Below, piece by piece: positions 36,498 to 47,837 of a stretch of 64,000 nt of DNA. Made by a program: the position numbers and the translations under genes. Positions within the stretch are counted from its first letter, which is position 1. The number at the start of each line of letters is the position of its first letter. The notes beneath the pieces are model-generated. The model was not told the DNA's origin and made no database searches. It was given only the letters and a program-made list of their open reading frames with translations. The stretch is from Calycina herbarum (Eukaryota > Ascomycota > Leotiomycetes > Helotiales > Pezizellaceae): NCBI GenBank assembly GCA_001414485.1, contig LLEY01000051.1:335156-399155 (forward strand). Direction: 5' to 3'.

Positions 36498-36669
36498 TGG
36501 CATGCTTGTCCTTTTCGTGTGGTGAAGAATTTAGTAAGGTGTTTTTTTTTCTTTTTGGGGAATTATCTGGTTACCATTGATATGCTTTTCCAGCTTTGAG
36601 AGTGGTTTCGTATGCTTTGCTTTTGAAATAGTTGCCTCTATGAAATGTGCAATGCGAATGTTTGTTCTG

Positions 36670-36990
36670 TTTTATCCGGCTATTTGCAGGTCACCTACCC
36701 ATAGCTCACATGTTTTCACTCATCATATTGTTCATTGGTAACCCATAAATAGCTCGAGACGTCTCTTGCCATTTACCGGTAACCTTGTTTTCTTGCTATT
36801 TGCAGGTAATCCGCGGTTAGCTAAATTATCTCTTGCTATCGGTAAGTAATCTATAAATAGTCGCTTGATTTTTAGTTTGCTATTTGTGGGAATAGCTATA
36901 AACTGCTTGACTTGGTTTCGTGCTATTCCCAGGTAAACTGACAATTGCTGGATCATTCCCTATTTACAGGTAACCTATAAATAGCTAGAT
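36670..36990. repeat. Tandem array of degenerate palindromic units
   Basis: About six to eight units of roughly 40-55 bases carry variants of GCTATTTGCAGGTAACC followed by TATAAATAGC. The last unit, 36960-36984, is a near-perfect 25-base palindrome CTATTTACAGGT-A-ACCTATAAATAG. Units are diverged, and several retain only one arm. Confidence 0.65.
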
Positions 36991-37370
36991 TTACCTTTTG
37001 AGCTAATCGGATATAGTTTGATGAATTGGTAGCTTTTCGTAAGGCATCAAGGAATTTATGAACGGTTAGCCGGCTAAGCTTAATCTCACTATATTTCGAA
37101 TAAAACGCTCATCGTTACCAATCGACTGCTTCAACGGCTCGGGTCCTCGGGATATGATATGCCACGTGAATTTCCCCCTCGAGGAGCGCCTTGTGGCAAT
37201 ATTACAATATTTCCATGGACATGGTCTTGAAGCAAGATTATTATATAGGCTCGTCAATTTTAAATGGGATTTGGCATCTTGCATCTAGTCTTTGTTAAAA
37301 AAAACATATCTCCGACGACTAAAACCTTGCTTTCCAAAGCCCAATCTATCTTTGGAAGTTTTCAAGCGAC

Positions 37371-38352
37371 TTATTGAGCAGTAAAACCGCCATCAACTGG
37401 TAAACAAACCCCAGTAATCCAACTAGCATCCGAACTAGCCAAGAAAACTGCTGCACCGACAATATCTCCGACCTCTCCAATACCCTTCAATGGGTGTTGC
37501 GCTTGAAGCTTATCATAGGCGTGTGATGCATCCGTGGTATTAATTGTGTTGACAAAAATCGCGGTTTTCGTGTCTAGAGGATTAAAGTTAGTCTCATTGC
37601 CATTATTGGGACACAGTCTTACCTACAGCCGGGACAAATTGCATTACAATGAATCTTGAATTCTCCATAATCCACAGCAACTTGTCTTGTCAAATTCGAT
37701 ACTGCAGCTTTGGAAGCTGCATAACTGCCTGAGAGCAAAAGCCCCACGTCAGAATTTGTCAAAGGGGGGATTTTGAATGACCTTACATGTGAAAGTCCCG
37801 CCAACCAACCCATATACCGAGGACATATTAATAATCCAACCTCTATCCCCAGAAGAATGAGGTTCTTGTTTCAACATCTGAGCAATAACATATTTACAAC
37901 CCAGAAACACAGATTTCGCATTGACTTTCATGGTCAAGTCCCAAACATCCTCGCTTGTTTCATGGATTCGAGCAGGTGGTTTCCCAGCTTCGAGTGAGAT
38001 TCCCGCGTTATTAACCAATCTCGAATAATAATTAGCTCAATGAGATGTATAGTTCAGGAGGATTTTCGCACATATCTACTCTTCCAAATTCCAATACTGC
38101 AGCTGTCACCAAAGCGTCAACCTGTTCTGCCACCCCCACATCTGTGGTAACAAAAATTGCTCGGCCATTTCTTTGGTTGATAAGATCATGGGTGGTGATT
38201 GCTGCTTCTTCTGGTACTTCTGCTCGTGCATTTGGCCGGAGATCAGCACATACTACAGAAGCTCCTTCTTTTGCATATTCTAAAGCTATTGCACGGCCGA
38301 GACCGGACGAAGAGCCCGTGATGATGCTAACTTTGTTTTCGAGTCGACCCAT
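37371..38352 (-). CDS. Classical short-chain dehydrogenase/reductase, 272 aa
   Basis: Four exons on the reverse strand, 38352-38072, 38019-37787, 37728-37627 and 37573-37371, join in frame with introns of 52-58 bases. Cofactor motif TGSSSGLG is at residues 12-19, NNAG near 97-100, Ser in NMSS, and the catalytic pair Y174-x3-K178 (YAASK). PGY follows at about 204-206, and the family-typical end is GVCLPVDGGFTAQ. The D in CADLRP at the end of the second strand favours NAD(H). Substrate is unknown; the family includes 3-oxoacyl reductases and sugar or secondary alcohol dehydrogenases. No targeting peptide is seen. Each splice choice restores a conserved motif (VDI-LVNNAG, CSYAASK, CPGYT), making the model secure. 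Confidence 0.9.
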
Positions 38353-39789
38353 TTTGAAATGCGAAAAAATATGAAGTTGTTTAGAAGTTAATGGAGCAAG
38401 ATACATGAGATAAACTTATATATAGAAGTATGAGCCACCGAGTCATATGATCGTTAACTACACTTAGTATTGGTGTTGCTGCTACTGTAGCTTTCCCCAA
38501 GCAGCAAGTTTCCCGAAAATGAGGTTTGAACAGCCACACCCCATTAAAAGTGGCAGTAAATACTTTGGGTTCGTACCTGCCTCACCACCTAACCCTCGTT
38601 GTTCTAACCTTCCTAAGATAATTTCAGTAAATTATCCTTGATGTTTAGAACAATTTAGGACTATTGACCCAAGTGTTCTAGAACAATCAAGCTCCAAAGT
38701 GATTTAACTATATAACATTAGAAACAACCGATTTTACTGCCGCTTTTAATGTTCATTGTTAGCCACACCTTGATGCAACATAGGCATGCAGGAAGGTAGT
38801 CCGGAACAACGCATCCATTTTTAAGAATGGATCATCAGTTCGTCGGAGTTCCCTCAAATTATAAACATCGACAGCGGCACTCGATCAATGAGATACAGAA
38901 CTCGCAGGAATCTCTCCCTGTTATTCATCGTGGCAATTGAATGACGGGATTTGGGGTAGGCGCCCTCGGTAAACCTGCCCCTAGTACATGCCGCGATGCA
39001 ACCCTCCCAATGGTGCGTTTCCTACACACATTCATAAAAATGATTCCTAGACTTGGAGGCTTCCATTCTCGTGAAGTTATACTCCCAAGATTTTATTTCT
39101 ATTTTGGAAGCGTTTGGAACGAGCAAGCACCGACCGTAGTGTTCGACCGGGAAATACCCGGTCGCACTCTTGAAGATAGCCGTCCGAAGTCCCTGGGACT
39201 TCTGAATGAAAAAAGTGGACGATTCTCGATTTAAAGTTTAACCTCTCATCTCCGCAATGCCGCATCGTTTGATCTACAGCATAAATATGAGATGTGAATA
39301 CTTCTAGAATTCATCAAGGTGCTGTTTGCGGGGAAACCCAACTCTGGGGGGTTTTCAACACCAGTATTTGCCACTCACAGGTAGTGATTACCATCATCCC
39401 AGAAGTCCTCAGCTGTAGCGATCAAAAGACTCATGCTGCGACTTTCTTAGGTCATGCGATTATGTGTTGTTCAACTATCGCGCTTCTCCGTTCCCCTGTT
39501 TTGTCCAATTAGCGACTCCTGTTTGCATAAATGTTTGCTTGGGATAAAGTTAGACGATGAACCCCTGACTTCACCTGATTTTCGTAAGCCAAGATTACTG
39601 CGGTTTTGCATGGAAAACTTAACAACGTTCCATTGCCAAGTTGAAAGGACATATATCATAGCCTCGTCAGCCCCAAAAGTTTGGGTTCTTCAGCATTCGA
39701 TACGAAAGGCTGTCACTCTTTTCTGACCTTTTAATCGTTTTCTTCCTGTATTACCACTTTTTGTATTTTCTATTTCTTAAACTCATTTC
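38353..39789. other. Intergenic, divergent promoters of SDR and chitinase genes
   Basis: The SDR and chitinase genes are transcribed away from each other across this 1.4 kb. No further gene or repeat recognised. Confidence 0.5.
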
Positions 39790-41389
39790 ATGATGAAGTT
39801 CTTCACAATCGCATCGTTGGGCCTCGCCGCCGCCCAATCAGCAAGTGCAAGATATGTGCTATACGTTGATCAGTGAGTGTTCTTGGAAGAATTCTAGTAT
39901 GGAAAATACTAACATAAATTAGATATCACCTCACAGAACTTCCAAATGCCACTGTCGCAGCTGGTATCGATCATGTAATCATGTCTTTCGCCAACTCGTC
40001 CCTCTTCACAACTACCCCAGCAGGAAACTACACACCTTTTGAAGCTGTCTCAACAATGCGAGCCCGCTTCGATGACGGAGTCAAAGTTTCCATTGCTATT
40101 GGAGGATGGGGAGATACTGCTGGTTTTTCCGAAGGATCAGCAACCGAAGCTTCCCGCACATCATATGCCACCGCCCTTGCTGATATGCTGGATTCTCTGG
40201 GATTTGATGGTGTCGATATCGATTGGGAGTACCCCGCCGGAAATGGTGCAGACTACAAGCAAAACCCCAACTCCGGAAAGACTGCTGAGATTGAGAACTT
40301 CCCTCTTCTTCTTGCAGCTATCAAGAGTGCTATCGGAGACAAGGAGCTTTCCATTGCAGTTCCCGGATTGGAACGCGATATGATTGCCTACACCGCTGAG
40401 CAAGCACCAGCAATCTGGGAGGCAGTTGACTTTGTTAACATCATGGCATACGATTTGATGACCCGCAGAGACAACATTACGGCTCACCACACTTCCGTTC
40501 AAGGATCTTTGAAGGTAATCGAGCATTACTTGGACGTCCTTGCTCTCCCAGCCGATAAAGCCACTCTTGGGTTCGCATTCTACGCCAAATATTTCACCAC
40601 TGACCCAGCATACCCTTGTGAAACTGGTCTTGGATGCACTACCGTATTGCTCGAGGCCGAGGATGGATCCGATACTGGAAAGAGTGCAGCAATGACATTT
40701 GAGAAGGAAAATTATGCCACCGCTGCCTCCAACCTAACCGAAACCCCAGATGGAAGCTGTGGAGCCGCTGTTGGATATTTCTGCAAGGCAGGTGACTGCT
40801 GCTCAGCATATGGATACTGCGGAAATACTGCTGAGTATTGCGGTACCAACTGTCTTTCCGAGTACAGCCAAAACACTTGCACTGCTGTCTCTATCTCAAC
40901 CCTTTTCAAAGCAGCTATGGCAAATGGCACAACTGATGAAGTTGAAGGAGGTGAATACTACTACGACTCCGCCAACAATGTTTTCTGGTCATGGGATACT
41001 CCTGAGTTGATCGCCCAGAAATTCGAGGAGATCGTGAAGGCCAAGGGACTTGGAGGCGTTATGGCATGGTGGGTGTTCTCCGAGTTATTTATCCCTCTTT
41101 TAGATGGTTTTAAGAGGATTAAGACACCATTTCCTCCTTAGACATATCTCCCTACTCACATAACCCCGTTTCTCCCTAGTTTCTTCAAGCATACTTCTAG
41201 AAAGGGCAATACTAACTCCAAGATAGGTCCGGCGGAGAGGACAGCTACGATTGGAGCCATCTTCTTGCCCTTCAGGCCGGTGTTGCTGGTTCGGCCACCG
41301 AGAGCTCGACAACAACTTTGAAGACCAAGAACAAGACTTTCAAGGGCAACTTCAAGAGTTCAAGGAATTTCCGCGGTTTCCAGGCCTAA
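39790..41389 (+). CDS. Secreted GH18 chitinase with internal CBM18, 463 aa
   Basis: Exons 39790-39872, 39923-41068 and 41227-41389 join in frame; intron 1 has a TACTAAC branch site. A signal peptide covers about residues 1-20. GH18 motifs are SIAIGGWG, the catalytic DGVDIDWE at 123-130 (acid E130) and MAYD at 202-205. A Cys-rich CBM18/hevein-like domain (about 305-348, eight cysteines, CSAYGYCG) is inserted between the MAYD strand and the last barrel strand, whose GGVMAW is completed by exon 3 (SGGEDSYDWS). It should hydrolyse chitin outside the cell, in wall remodelling or competition. The basic tail lacks a GPI-type hydrophobic end. If intron 3 is retained, translation ends early at 41141, losing the final barrel residues. 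Confidence 0.92.
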
Positions 41390-41921
41390 ATGTGTTCAAT
41401 TCTAGAGTTTCTCTATGGAAACATTAGTTCTCTTAAGTAGTTGGTGTGAATGATAATGCTTTGTCGAGTTTAAGAATATATCATGTTGCCAAATGAAAGG
41501 ATCAGGTCAACATTGAAAGGAAAGTGACGTCAAAGCATCAATCTCACACAAGTTTACCATAGTAGAGAGCGAACGTGGCTGACATTTACAACGCGCATTC
41601 TTAAGCGAGGTGTGTGTCGGCAAGTGTAAGAGGAGGTACATAAGGTGTCATATTTTACGAGCGATATGATAACTAATACCCGATAACTACACTAAATCTG
41701 GCTATCGGAAAGTAAGAGATCAATCGAAAATGGCTTACATCCTTACCTGAAACACATGACTAGGTTTTAATAGAACAAAAGACGCACCATGAAGCCCATT
41801 ACTGTCTTCAAGGAACATCGGAATCCTTTCACCAACTACTATTTCAATAACATCCAGACCGAATTTCCTCAAATCATCTGTAGGTTCACTCCATTGGTCG
41901 AAACTAGTACAGGTAACGAGA

Positions 41922-42227
41922 GTGGAAAGCAGCTGCCTTTGTCAGCAGTCAACGCGGCCAATAAGTGATGCCGTCGATTACAGCTGCCTGTCCAAGCAAG
42001 CACTCCAAGGTCATACGCAAGTTCACTTCCCTGCCGGCCCTCGATTCTGGTGCGAGTACGAGGTTTGCGATTACAGCTGCCTGTCCAAGCAAGCACTCCA
42101 AGCCCATATGCGTGCAACTCACTCCGACGACGGCCCTCGATGGTGGTGCGAGTACGAGGGTTGTGATTATAACTCCTTCTACAAGTCACACGTCCAACGT
42201 CATATACGTTTAGCGCACCACCCGTAG
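41922..42227 (+). CDS. Small C2H2 zinc-finger repeat protein, possible partial gene
   Basis: An open frame holds two fingers, CEYEVC-x12-H-x4-H and CEYEGC-x12-H-x4-H, preceded by a partial unit. Units are about 31 residues and nearly identical in DNA (93-base repeat from about 41977), showing recent tandem expansion. Each unit reads DYSCLSKQALQ then GPRxWCEYE. The start is unclear: there is no ATG at the head of the frame, and an upstream ATG at 41790 opens a different frame that could feed in by splicing. A GTAGGT donor after HHP at 42226 and acceptor near 42279 would end the protein four codons later. Nucleic-acid binding is inferred from the finger motif only. Confidence 0.5.
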   Translation: MESSCLCQQSTRPISDAVDYSCLSKQALQGHTQVHFPAGPRFWCEYEVCDYSCLSKQALQAHMRATHSDDGPRWWCEYEGCDYNSFYKSHVQRHIRLAHHP

Positions 42228-42289
42228 GTTTGTTGACCATCCAACGTTTTGTTTAAGTACTAATAGTTGGTACAGGCAAATCCTCAAAT

Positions 42290-43138
42290 GATCTATCACC
42301 ATTTGAGCGGGAACAAAATAGAGGAATTTGCATTTGACCTGCTTTTCGCTATTGATGAGCTGCGCATAGGTGGAGATGTCGAATTCCAAGACGCAATTGA
42401 GTGGATTTTGCGACTGCTAAGAGCATTGTATGTACTAGGTAGACACAAATATACTTCATGCCTAGTCAAATTTTACACTTTTCAATCATTTCAGTAATAT
42501 CGTTCCAAACCTACCCCTTCTTCCAGCATTGTTTTCTCAACATCCACTATATCAATTCAACCCATTCTTACATGACTGATTAGCTCTAATCATTCGCTAT
42601 TCCATTATGTATTAATTAGAAGTGTTCACCACTTTTGAAAATAGGGGGGTATCCTCCCAGACGAGCTGCATTTGGTGTATCATCGCGCTAAGTTTTCTCT
42701 CTCATCGCGACAGTTTGTTTTCTCAACAACTACTAGATTTCTCTTTATAATTAATACAATTCCTAAAAGCCCTAATATTGGGCTTTTTCAGGAATGTAAT
42801 GAATTTGGTCTAATGGTTTTTGAGAAAACAAACTTAAAGCCACCGAAACATTTTAAGGTTCCGCGGACTCCTAATTTAGGGATTATTATTCACTCATGGC
42901 AATACAACAACTAGAAGGTACGCACCAAGCGGCTGAATTAGGTCATAAAGTAGGATGATTCGTCACTAATAATGGCTCGCGATTTTGCCACCTAGCACTT
43001 CTTTCCACCCGTTAGTGCCGAGATCCAAAGAATGCAAGAGGAAAAAGTCAATATTAAAGGCATGTTAGCATCTAATAAAACATTTTTTTTATAGCTATCT
43101 TAAGTAAATTGAGCTGGGTGAGAAGGGCTGTTGCTTAC
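42290..43138. other. Intergenic or lost 3' exons of the neighbouring minus-strand gene
   Basis: Contains short frames without motifs. The 3' exons expected for the minus-strand gene at 43139-43924 were looked for here and not found. Confidence 0.4.
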
Positions 43139-43924
43139 AACTAGACGACTGGAATGTGAGTTGTTGTAAGTTCCGTTGGCTCTTTGGTGTAGGACAGTGT
43201 TGTAGCGAGGGGATTCGAGTGTACGGGTTGTTTCGGGGTTTTTGTGAACCCAAGCTTCGACTTCGTATGGCTCGTAATCATTGAACATCTTGAATGGTGG
43301 ACCACGATTGCAGTAGTAGTCTAACACAGATGAAAACGTCAGACAGAATCCACCAGTCGATATCAAGGGAAAGTTACTTACCATGGTCATGTTCAGAGTC
43401 ATTCTTAATACTACCAGAAATCTCTGGCCAGTGGACTTGGAATCCAGTAGTGTTCCAATCCATAGTTGCGTCGATTCATAAATAGGGTGGCACATAGTTG
43501 CTGTTATTGATATAGTGTTGGAATAATAAGTATCCCCATAGCATTCCTTAGCCAGGTCGCCAGTCCAGGCATATTTGCTTCCGTCAGGCCAAATAATTGA
43601 AACAAAGGCAACGCAAATGGCGTCACTATTTGCAGTGATGACCGAGTATGTAGCCTGGCTTGTATGTTCAATGGTTATGTCGTTAAAACCTCCACTACCC
43701 ACTTGACCTGGGTCCTGCTTCATGGCAAGGAAGTCTCCGTTTTCGTCAAAGAGGCGAACATCGGGTAGGTCTCCCCCCATGTCCCCATGGCCGGGCGTGT
43801 CTAGACCAACAGCCACCCTCACAACAGAGGCGCTTTCTTGCTGGGGAGCGAAGTTATCTAGACCAAATTGGAGGAGTTCAAGGCCAAGTCCCACGAGGAC
43901 AACAGCGCCCTCGATAGCGGCCAT
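43139..43924 (-). pseudogene. Fungal-specific protein gene, frameshifted and 3'-truncated
   Basis: The start MAAIEGAVVLVGLGLELLQF, then GGDLPDVRLFDENGDFL, CVAFVSIIWPDGSKYAWTGD and RGPPFKMF, belong to a fungal family of about 300-400 residues that I recognise but cannot name functionally. After MCHPIY the frame changes. The expected continuation (IDATMDWNTTGFQVHWPEI) is in another frame, fitting loss of one base near 43480. An intron at 43321-43381 restores DYYCNRGPPF. The frame then reaches SRLV and a GTAAGC donor at 43138, beyond which the usual Cys-rich C-terminal part is not found. It may be a recent pseudogene or contain a base-call error. The N-terminal hydrophobic stretch resembles a signal or anchor. 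Confidence 0.65.
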
Positions 43925-44726
43925 TGTGGAGTGAGGTTAGAGTAGTGAACTGGAAAAAAAAAACGGTGATGAGTTTCAAAGTAAGAGATAATTGAAGTGT
44001 AGGAGTGAATGAGGTGATATTGCTGTACTAAGTGGAACTTTAGAAATCTTTTATCTTTTTTCGTTCTCTTCTTTTAGCATGACGGTACCTAGGTAGTTTG
44101 TAAGATCAGTTTGTATGCAGCAGTAGAATGACGTAGAGATTCATCTTTTTGGCGGCAGGCTACGTGGGTTTTCGTCATCGCGGAAAGTTACAGAGGTATA
44201 ACTGGAAGGTTCGCGTCATCAAGTGTTAATAGGTTTGTGGGTATTGTTGTAGGTATCTCCAGAGAGCAGGGGAACTGTATGAAGAGATCACGAACATCGT
44301 AGGGGAGAGTTTGCATCATTGCCGAGAGCCACCAATCGTCGTATCATCATGGGGAGCTGCAGAGTATATCAGTGGTTTGTAATGTCTCAGAGCAGTAGGA
44401 GACAAACTATACGGTAGGAGTCATTGTGTTCGTATACCGGCGGAGAGCTGCAGAGTAGAATGTATGATGTATTGGTAGTTTGTCAATCATACGCGTACAG
44501 AAGTAGCAGAAACAGGTGATCAATCCTTGGTTTGGAAATGGTTCCCTGTATGGGATTCAGGACTCTAGCAAGGGTTACACAATGCTGTGCTATGCGGGGG
44601 GAAATTACGTCGTACACAAGTACTTTCAAATCTTGCTCAGTCGACCTTCAACCTTCAACCTTCAAACAACAAGCAACAAGCAACAAAACAACTCTATTCA
44701 ACTCACCTCCAAATCTGAATCTCAAC
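43925..44726. other. Divergent promoter region
   Basis: Separates the two divergent damaged genes. It contains a loose repeat of GGAGAGCTGCAGAGTA with AGTTTGTnAnTC/GGTTTGTAAT near 44349-44385 and 44442-44485. A CAACCTTCAA/CAAGCAACAAG run lies just before the ATG at 44727. Confidence 0.45.
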
Positions 44727-45798
44727 ATGTTCTTCCTTACAGCCTATTTCGCTCTTGCTCTCTTCGCCATTCAACTCCTTCTTACCCAAGGCCAAGAGAT
44801 CATTGGATGTGCCGACCTCAACTGTCTACCACTTGATCAAGCTACCACCCTTTTCAACTGTACCGTCGCCTCCAAGAGCTTTGGTGCAGTTGGTGTTGCC
44901 CGAATTCCAACAAACACCCCCTACCTTCCTAAAATGACTTGGACCGAGGGTGCGGCAATCTACGATCGCGATACACAACCTATTTTTGATAAGAGCTTCT
45001 ATCTTGGCGCCCCACCTCATACAAATCTCACTGGTACTGGTGCTTGCGCAGTCTTCTTCAACAATGCCAATGCTACATTCAAGTCGGGCCCTCGCGAGGA
45101 TGTTTCAACTGGAACATGTCAAGATGCTCTAGGCCCAGATTGTGTTAACGCTCTTCTCTAACAGGCAACCGAGGTTGATGTGACTGGTTTAAGCAGCTTA
45201 AACACCTGTACCAAACTCCAAGCTGCTTTTACCAGTAATGTCATTGACCCGTCCTGTCTAGGAGTGAGCCCTAGTCAGAATCGCAAATGGGCTGATGTTA
45301 CAGTCGCTCGTAAGTCTCATGCTCCCATCCTCGAGCTTGAAAATGGGACAGCAGACTAACACCGAAATAGCACTCAGTGGCCCAGGTGCCCCGGTTCCTA
45401 TCTCACCCACCCAAAACACAACCTCCAACTGTTGGCCAGTCAATCCAAGAGACTCAAGCTTGACGCTTGTCAGCGTTGACCAGCACCCAGTATATTCTAC
45501 CTACTCCTCACGATATCCACATTGTCTCAAATACTAACCACACACCCAGGGAGACCTTTTCTACGACACAGCCTGTAAGAATCTCTATAACATCACCCCA
45601 ATCCTTACCTTATTCTATCCTGGCAACGGTAGCCTGATGACCCAGTCTGAGGCACAGCTGACATGTATAAAGGCAGTTAACCCAATTCCCGATAATTATA
45701 ACAAGACAGATGCGAAGGGGTGTGCTAGACTCCACGAGGCTAGTATGTCTGGTATAATGTTGGCGGTAATGTTGGCGCTGGCACTTTCTTCTTTGTAG
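44727..45798 (+). pseudogene. Secreted, probably GPI-anchored Cys-rich protein with an in-frame stop
   Basis: Exons 44727-45309, 45371-45489 and 45550-45798 join in frame (introns start GTAAGT and GTATAT). A signal peptide covers about 1-22, there are many N-glycosylation sites, and the end is a hydrophobic tail typical of GPI anchoring, so the mature product would be at the cell surface. The frame is interrupted by TAA at 45159-45161 (CVNALL-stop-QATEVDVTGL), where a single C-to-T change from CAA is the simplest explanation. Alternatively a 63-base in-frame intron (donor GTTTCA near 45099, acceptor CAG at 45164) would skip the stop, at the cost of two cysteines. Function unknown; I recall similar leotiomycete proteins without naming a family. 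Confidence 0.6.
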
Positions 45799-46216
45799 GA
45801 GACGGGGTTCGATGATAGCTGCATGTAGTGTTATTATTGGCTGGTGATTGAGAAAGTTGTCCAAAATAGGGAACAAGCTCATAGCAAATCAAGTCACAAT
45901 TGTTACTTCTGTTTCTGCTTCTGCTGCCTACTTTAACCAGTAGTTCTTGGCTTATCTTTGCATGTGAATTATTAGATGTGATTCACTTTCTACAGAGTAA
46001 AAGATCTTGAGCTGATTGACGATAAAGTAGGAAAACCAAGGATGCGTAGCGAGCTGGGACCTCGCGAAGATCCTCAAAAAGTCAAAATTGGCACTTTTCG
46101 AGAAAGCCTTGCTGATCGATAATAATTTAAGGAAAATGGAGTCAAAACGGAGTGCATCGCCACAGTATTCTGCCGCCGCCACAATGCCCCACCGGGTTGT
46201 TGCGTGCATCAACGTA

Positions 46217-46641
46217 ACGAGCCCGGAACCATAGGTGTGTGCGTACAGGGCATTTATCATTTAAATCATTAGAACCATAAGCAGAGACTTAATTTAACTA
46301 GGAGTAGACCACCCATGGCGTTGTATAAGTACATTAACCCAATGCTCTTGCTTTAAAATCCACTTATTAATCCAATCCTGAGGTATAGCCTCCCATTCTT
46401 CTGTTACAGCTTAGCGCATCTCTTCCACAGTAGTAGGTTGGTGTTGACGTCTATAAAGAGCTTGTTTAATCCACCGCCAGCAGTTCTCTATAGGATTTAT
46501 ATCTGGTGACGTAGAAGGATGTGACATTAAGATAATACCGTGTTTTATATAGAATTTGGCACAGCAGTTTATTATTAATTTATGTCCATCGTCAAAATCT
46601 TTAAAATGCCCTGTACGCACAGACCTATGGTTCCGGGCTCG
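46217..46641. mobile_element. Internally deleted Tc1/mariner element, copy 1 (about 425 bp)
   Basis: Inverted termini ACGAGCCCGGAACCATAGGT and its complement, extending into GTGCGTACAGGGCAT, are flanked by TA (46215-46216 and 46642-46643). Only the 3' end of a transposase remains inside. The right TA is shared with a second, related element. Confidence 0.9.
46294..46600 (-). pseudogene. C-terminal remnant of a Tc1/mariner DDE transposase
   Basis: The reverse strand reads MSHPSTSPDINPIENCWRW, the block around the third catalytic acidic residue of Tc1/mariner transposases. It continues past one stop (VEEMR-stop-AVTEEW, fitting CAA to TAA by RIP) to a natural end at 46294. The N-terminal DNA-binding and first catalytic parts are missing. 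Confidence 0.85.
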
Positions 46642-46711
46642 TAACGAGCCTACGGGCATGGGTCTGTGCGTACAGGGCATTTTCACGATAAATCATTACA
46701 TTTATAAAGTA

Positions 46712-47837
46712 ACGTGTTTCACAAGCGAGCTGGCCACACAAGCGAGCTGGCCACTTTTCAAACTTTACAACAATCATCAACTTCTAGTTATATTATCTCT
46801 ACTAAACAACGCCTAAATGTCTTCCAACGAAAACAAGATCAACTTAGCTATCTAAGCACTCGAAAACGACGCGTCAATTACCCAACGAAGCGCTGCGAAG
46901 ACCTATGATGCCCCTCGATCCACTATTTCAAGCTAACGCGCCGGAATCCAACTAAGACGCGATTGCGAGCCCAATTCGAAGAAACTTACGAAGCTAGAGG
47001 AGGAGGCGATAATTTAGCATATATTAAAGTAGGATTTGAGAGGGTTTTCGCCTATAAAGGATATGATATGAGATATAGCCAACAACTTGCTAAAGGAGCG
47101 CGATAGGCAGCCTATAGGCAGGAACTGGCCGGACAACTTTATTCGGCGTATACCTAAGCTAAAAACTCGATAGAGTCGTTCTTATAATCATTAGCGAGCT
47201 TTAACTGAAGATCCGCGGATCATTAGCCTATGGTTTACACTTATATAGTTATTTAAGGACAAACATGGTATTATAGACAAGGATATATACAATTTCGACG
47301 AGACTGGTTTTATAATAGGTGTTATATTATCTTAGCTTATTATTACAAGTTTAGAGATACGCAGGAGATGTAAAAAAGTTTAGCTAGGCAATCGCGAATA
47401 GGTTATAGTTATTCAAGGAGTTAATACAACAGGTTAGGTAATAGTATTAATACGGAAAGAAATCACAGATCTTCGTAAGGTAACTAAGCGTAAGAGTCGT
47501 AAAAGGAAATATATTTAGAGTCAAGAGATATTAATAGTAGAGGAGGTAATTAGTTTAATTACTCCTATAGAAAATAGCGATTAGGAGGGTAGCAGAGAGA
47601 TAAAAAAGAAGGTTCGGGTAAAGAGGCACTGTAGCCGTTGTAGCAAAATTAGACACAATTCTCGTACTTGTTAAGTAGAAATAGTAGATACCAAAGATAG
47701 TGACGACTCTGAATAATCTTATAGTATCTTATATAATATAATAGCTTGTTCTGGTGTTGAGTAATTTGTATTTAAAAATAAGTTGTTCGGAAAAGTGGCC
47801 AGCTCGCTTGTGTGGCCAGCTCGCTTGTGAAACACGT
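46712..47837 (+). mobile_element. Pogo/Fot1-like DNA transposon, internally deleted, 1126 bp
   Basis: Perfect terminal inverted repeats of about 47 bases begin ACGTGTTTCACAAGCGAGC. They contain a direct repeat of CACAAGCGAGCTGGCC and are flanked by TA at 46710-46711 and 47838-47839. It is inserted into mariner copy 2. The near-identical termini contrast with the stop-ridden interior. Confidence 0.93.
46817..47716 (+). pseudogene. Pogo/Fot1-type transposase, RIP-damaged and deleted
   Basis: From ATG 46817 the frame reads SSNENKINLAI, stop, ALENDASITQRSAAKTY (helix-turn-helix of CENP-B type). It continues through NWPDNFIRR and IYNFDETGF, the first catalytic Asp block, to EQVIVIQGVNTTG. It then jumps to a C-terminal basic region with a CxxC-x4-H-x4-C knuckle (CSRCSKIRHNSRTC). 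Many codons are TAA or TAG where Gln or Arg is expected. The central and third catalytic region is missing. Confidence 0.85.
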
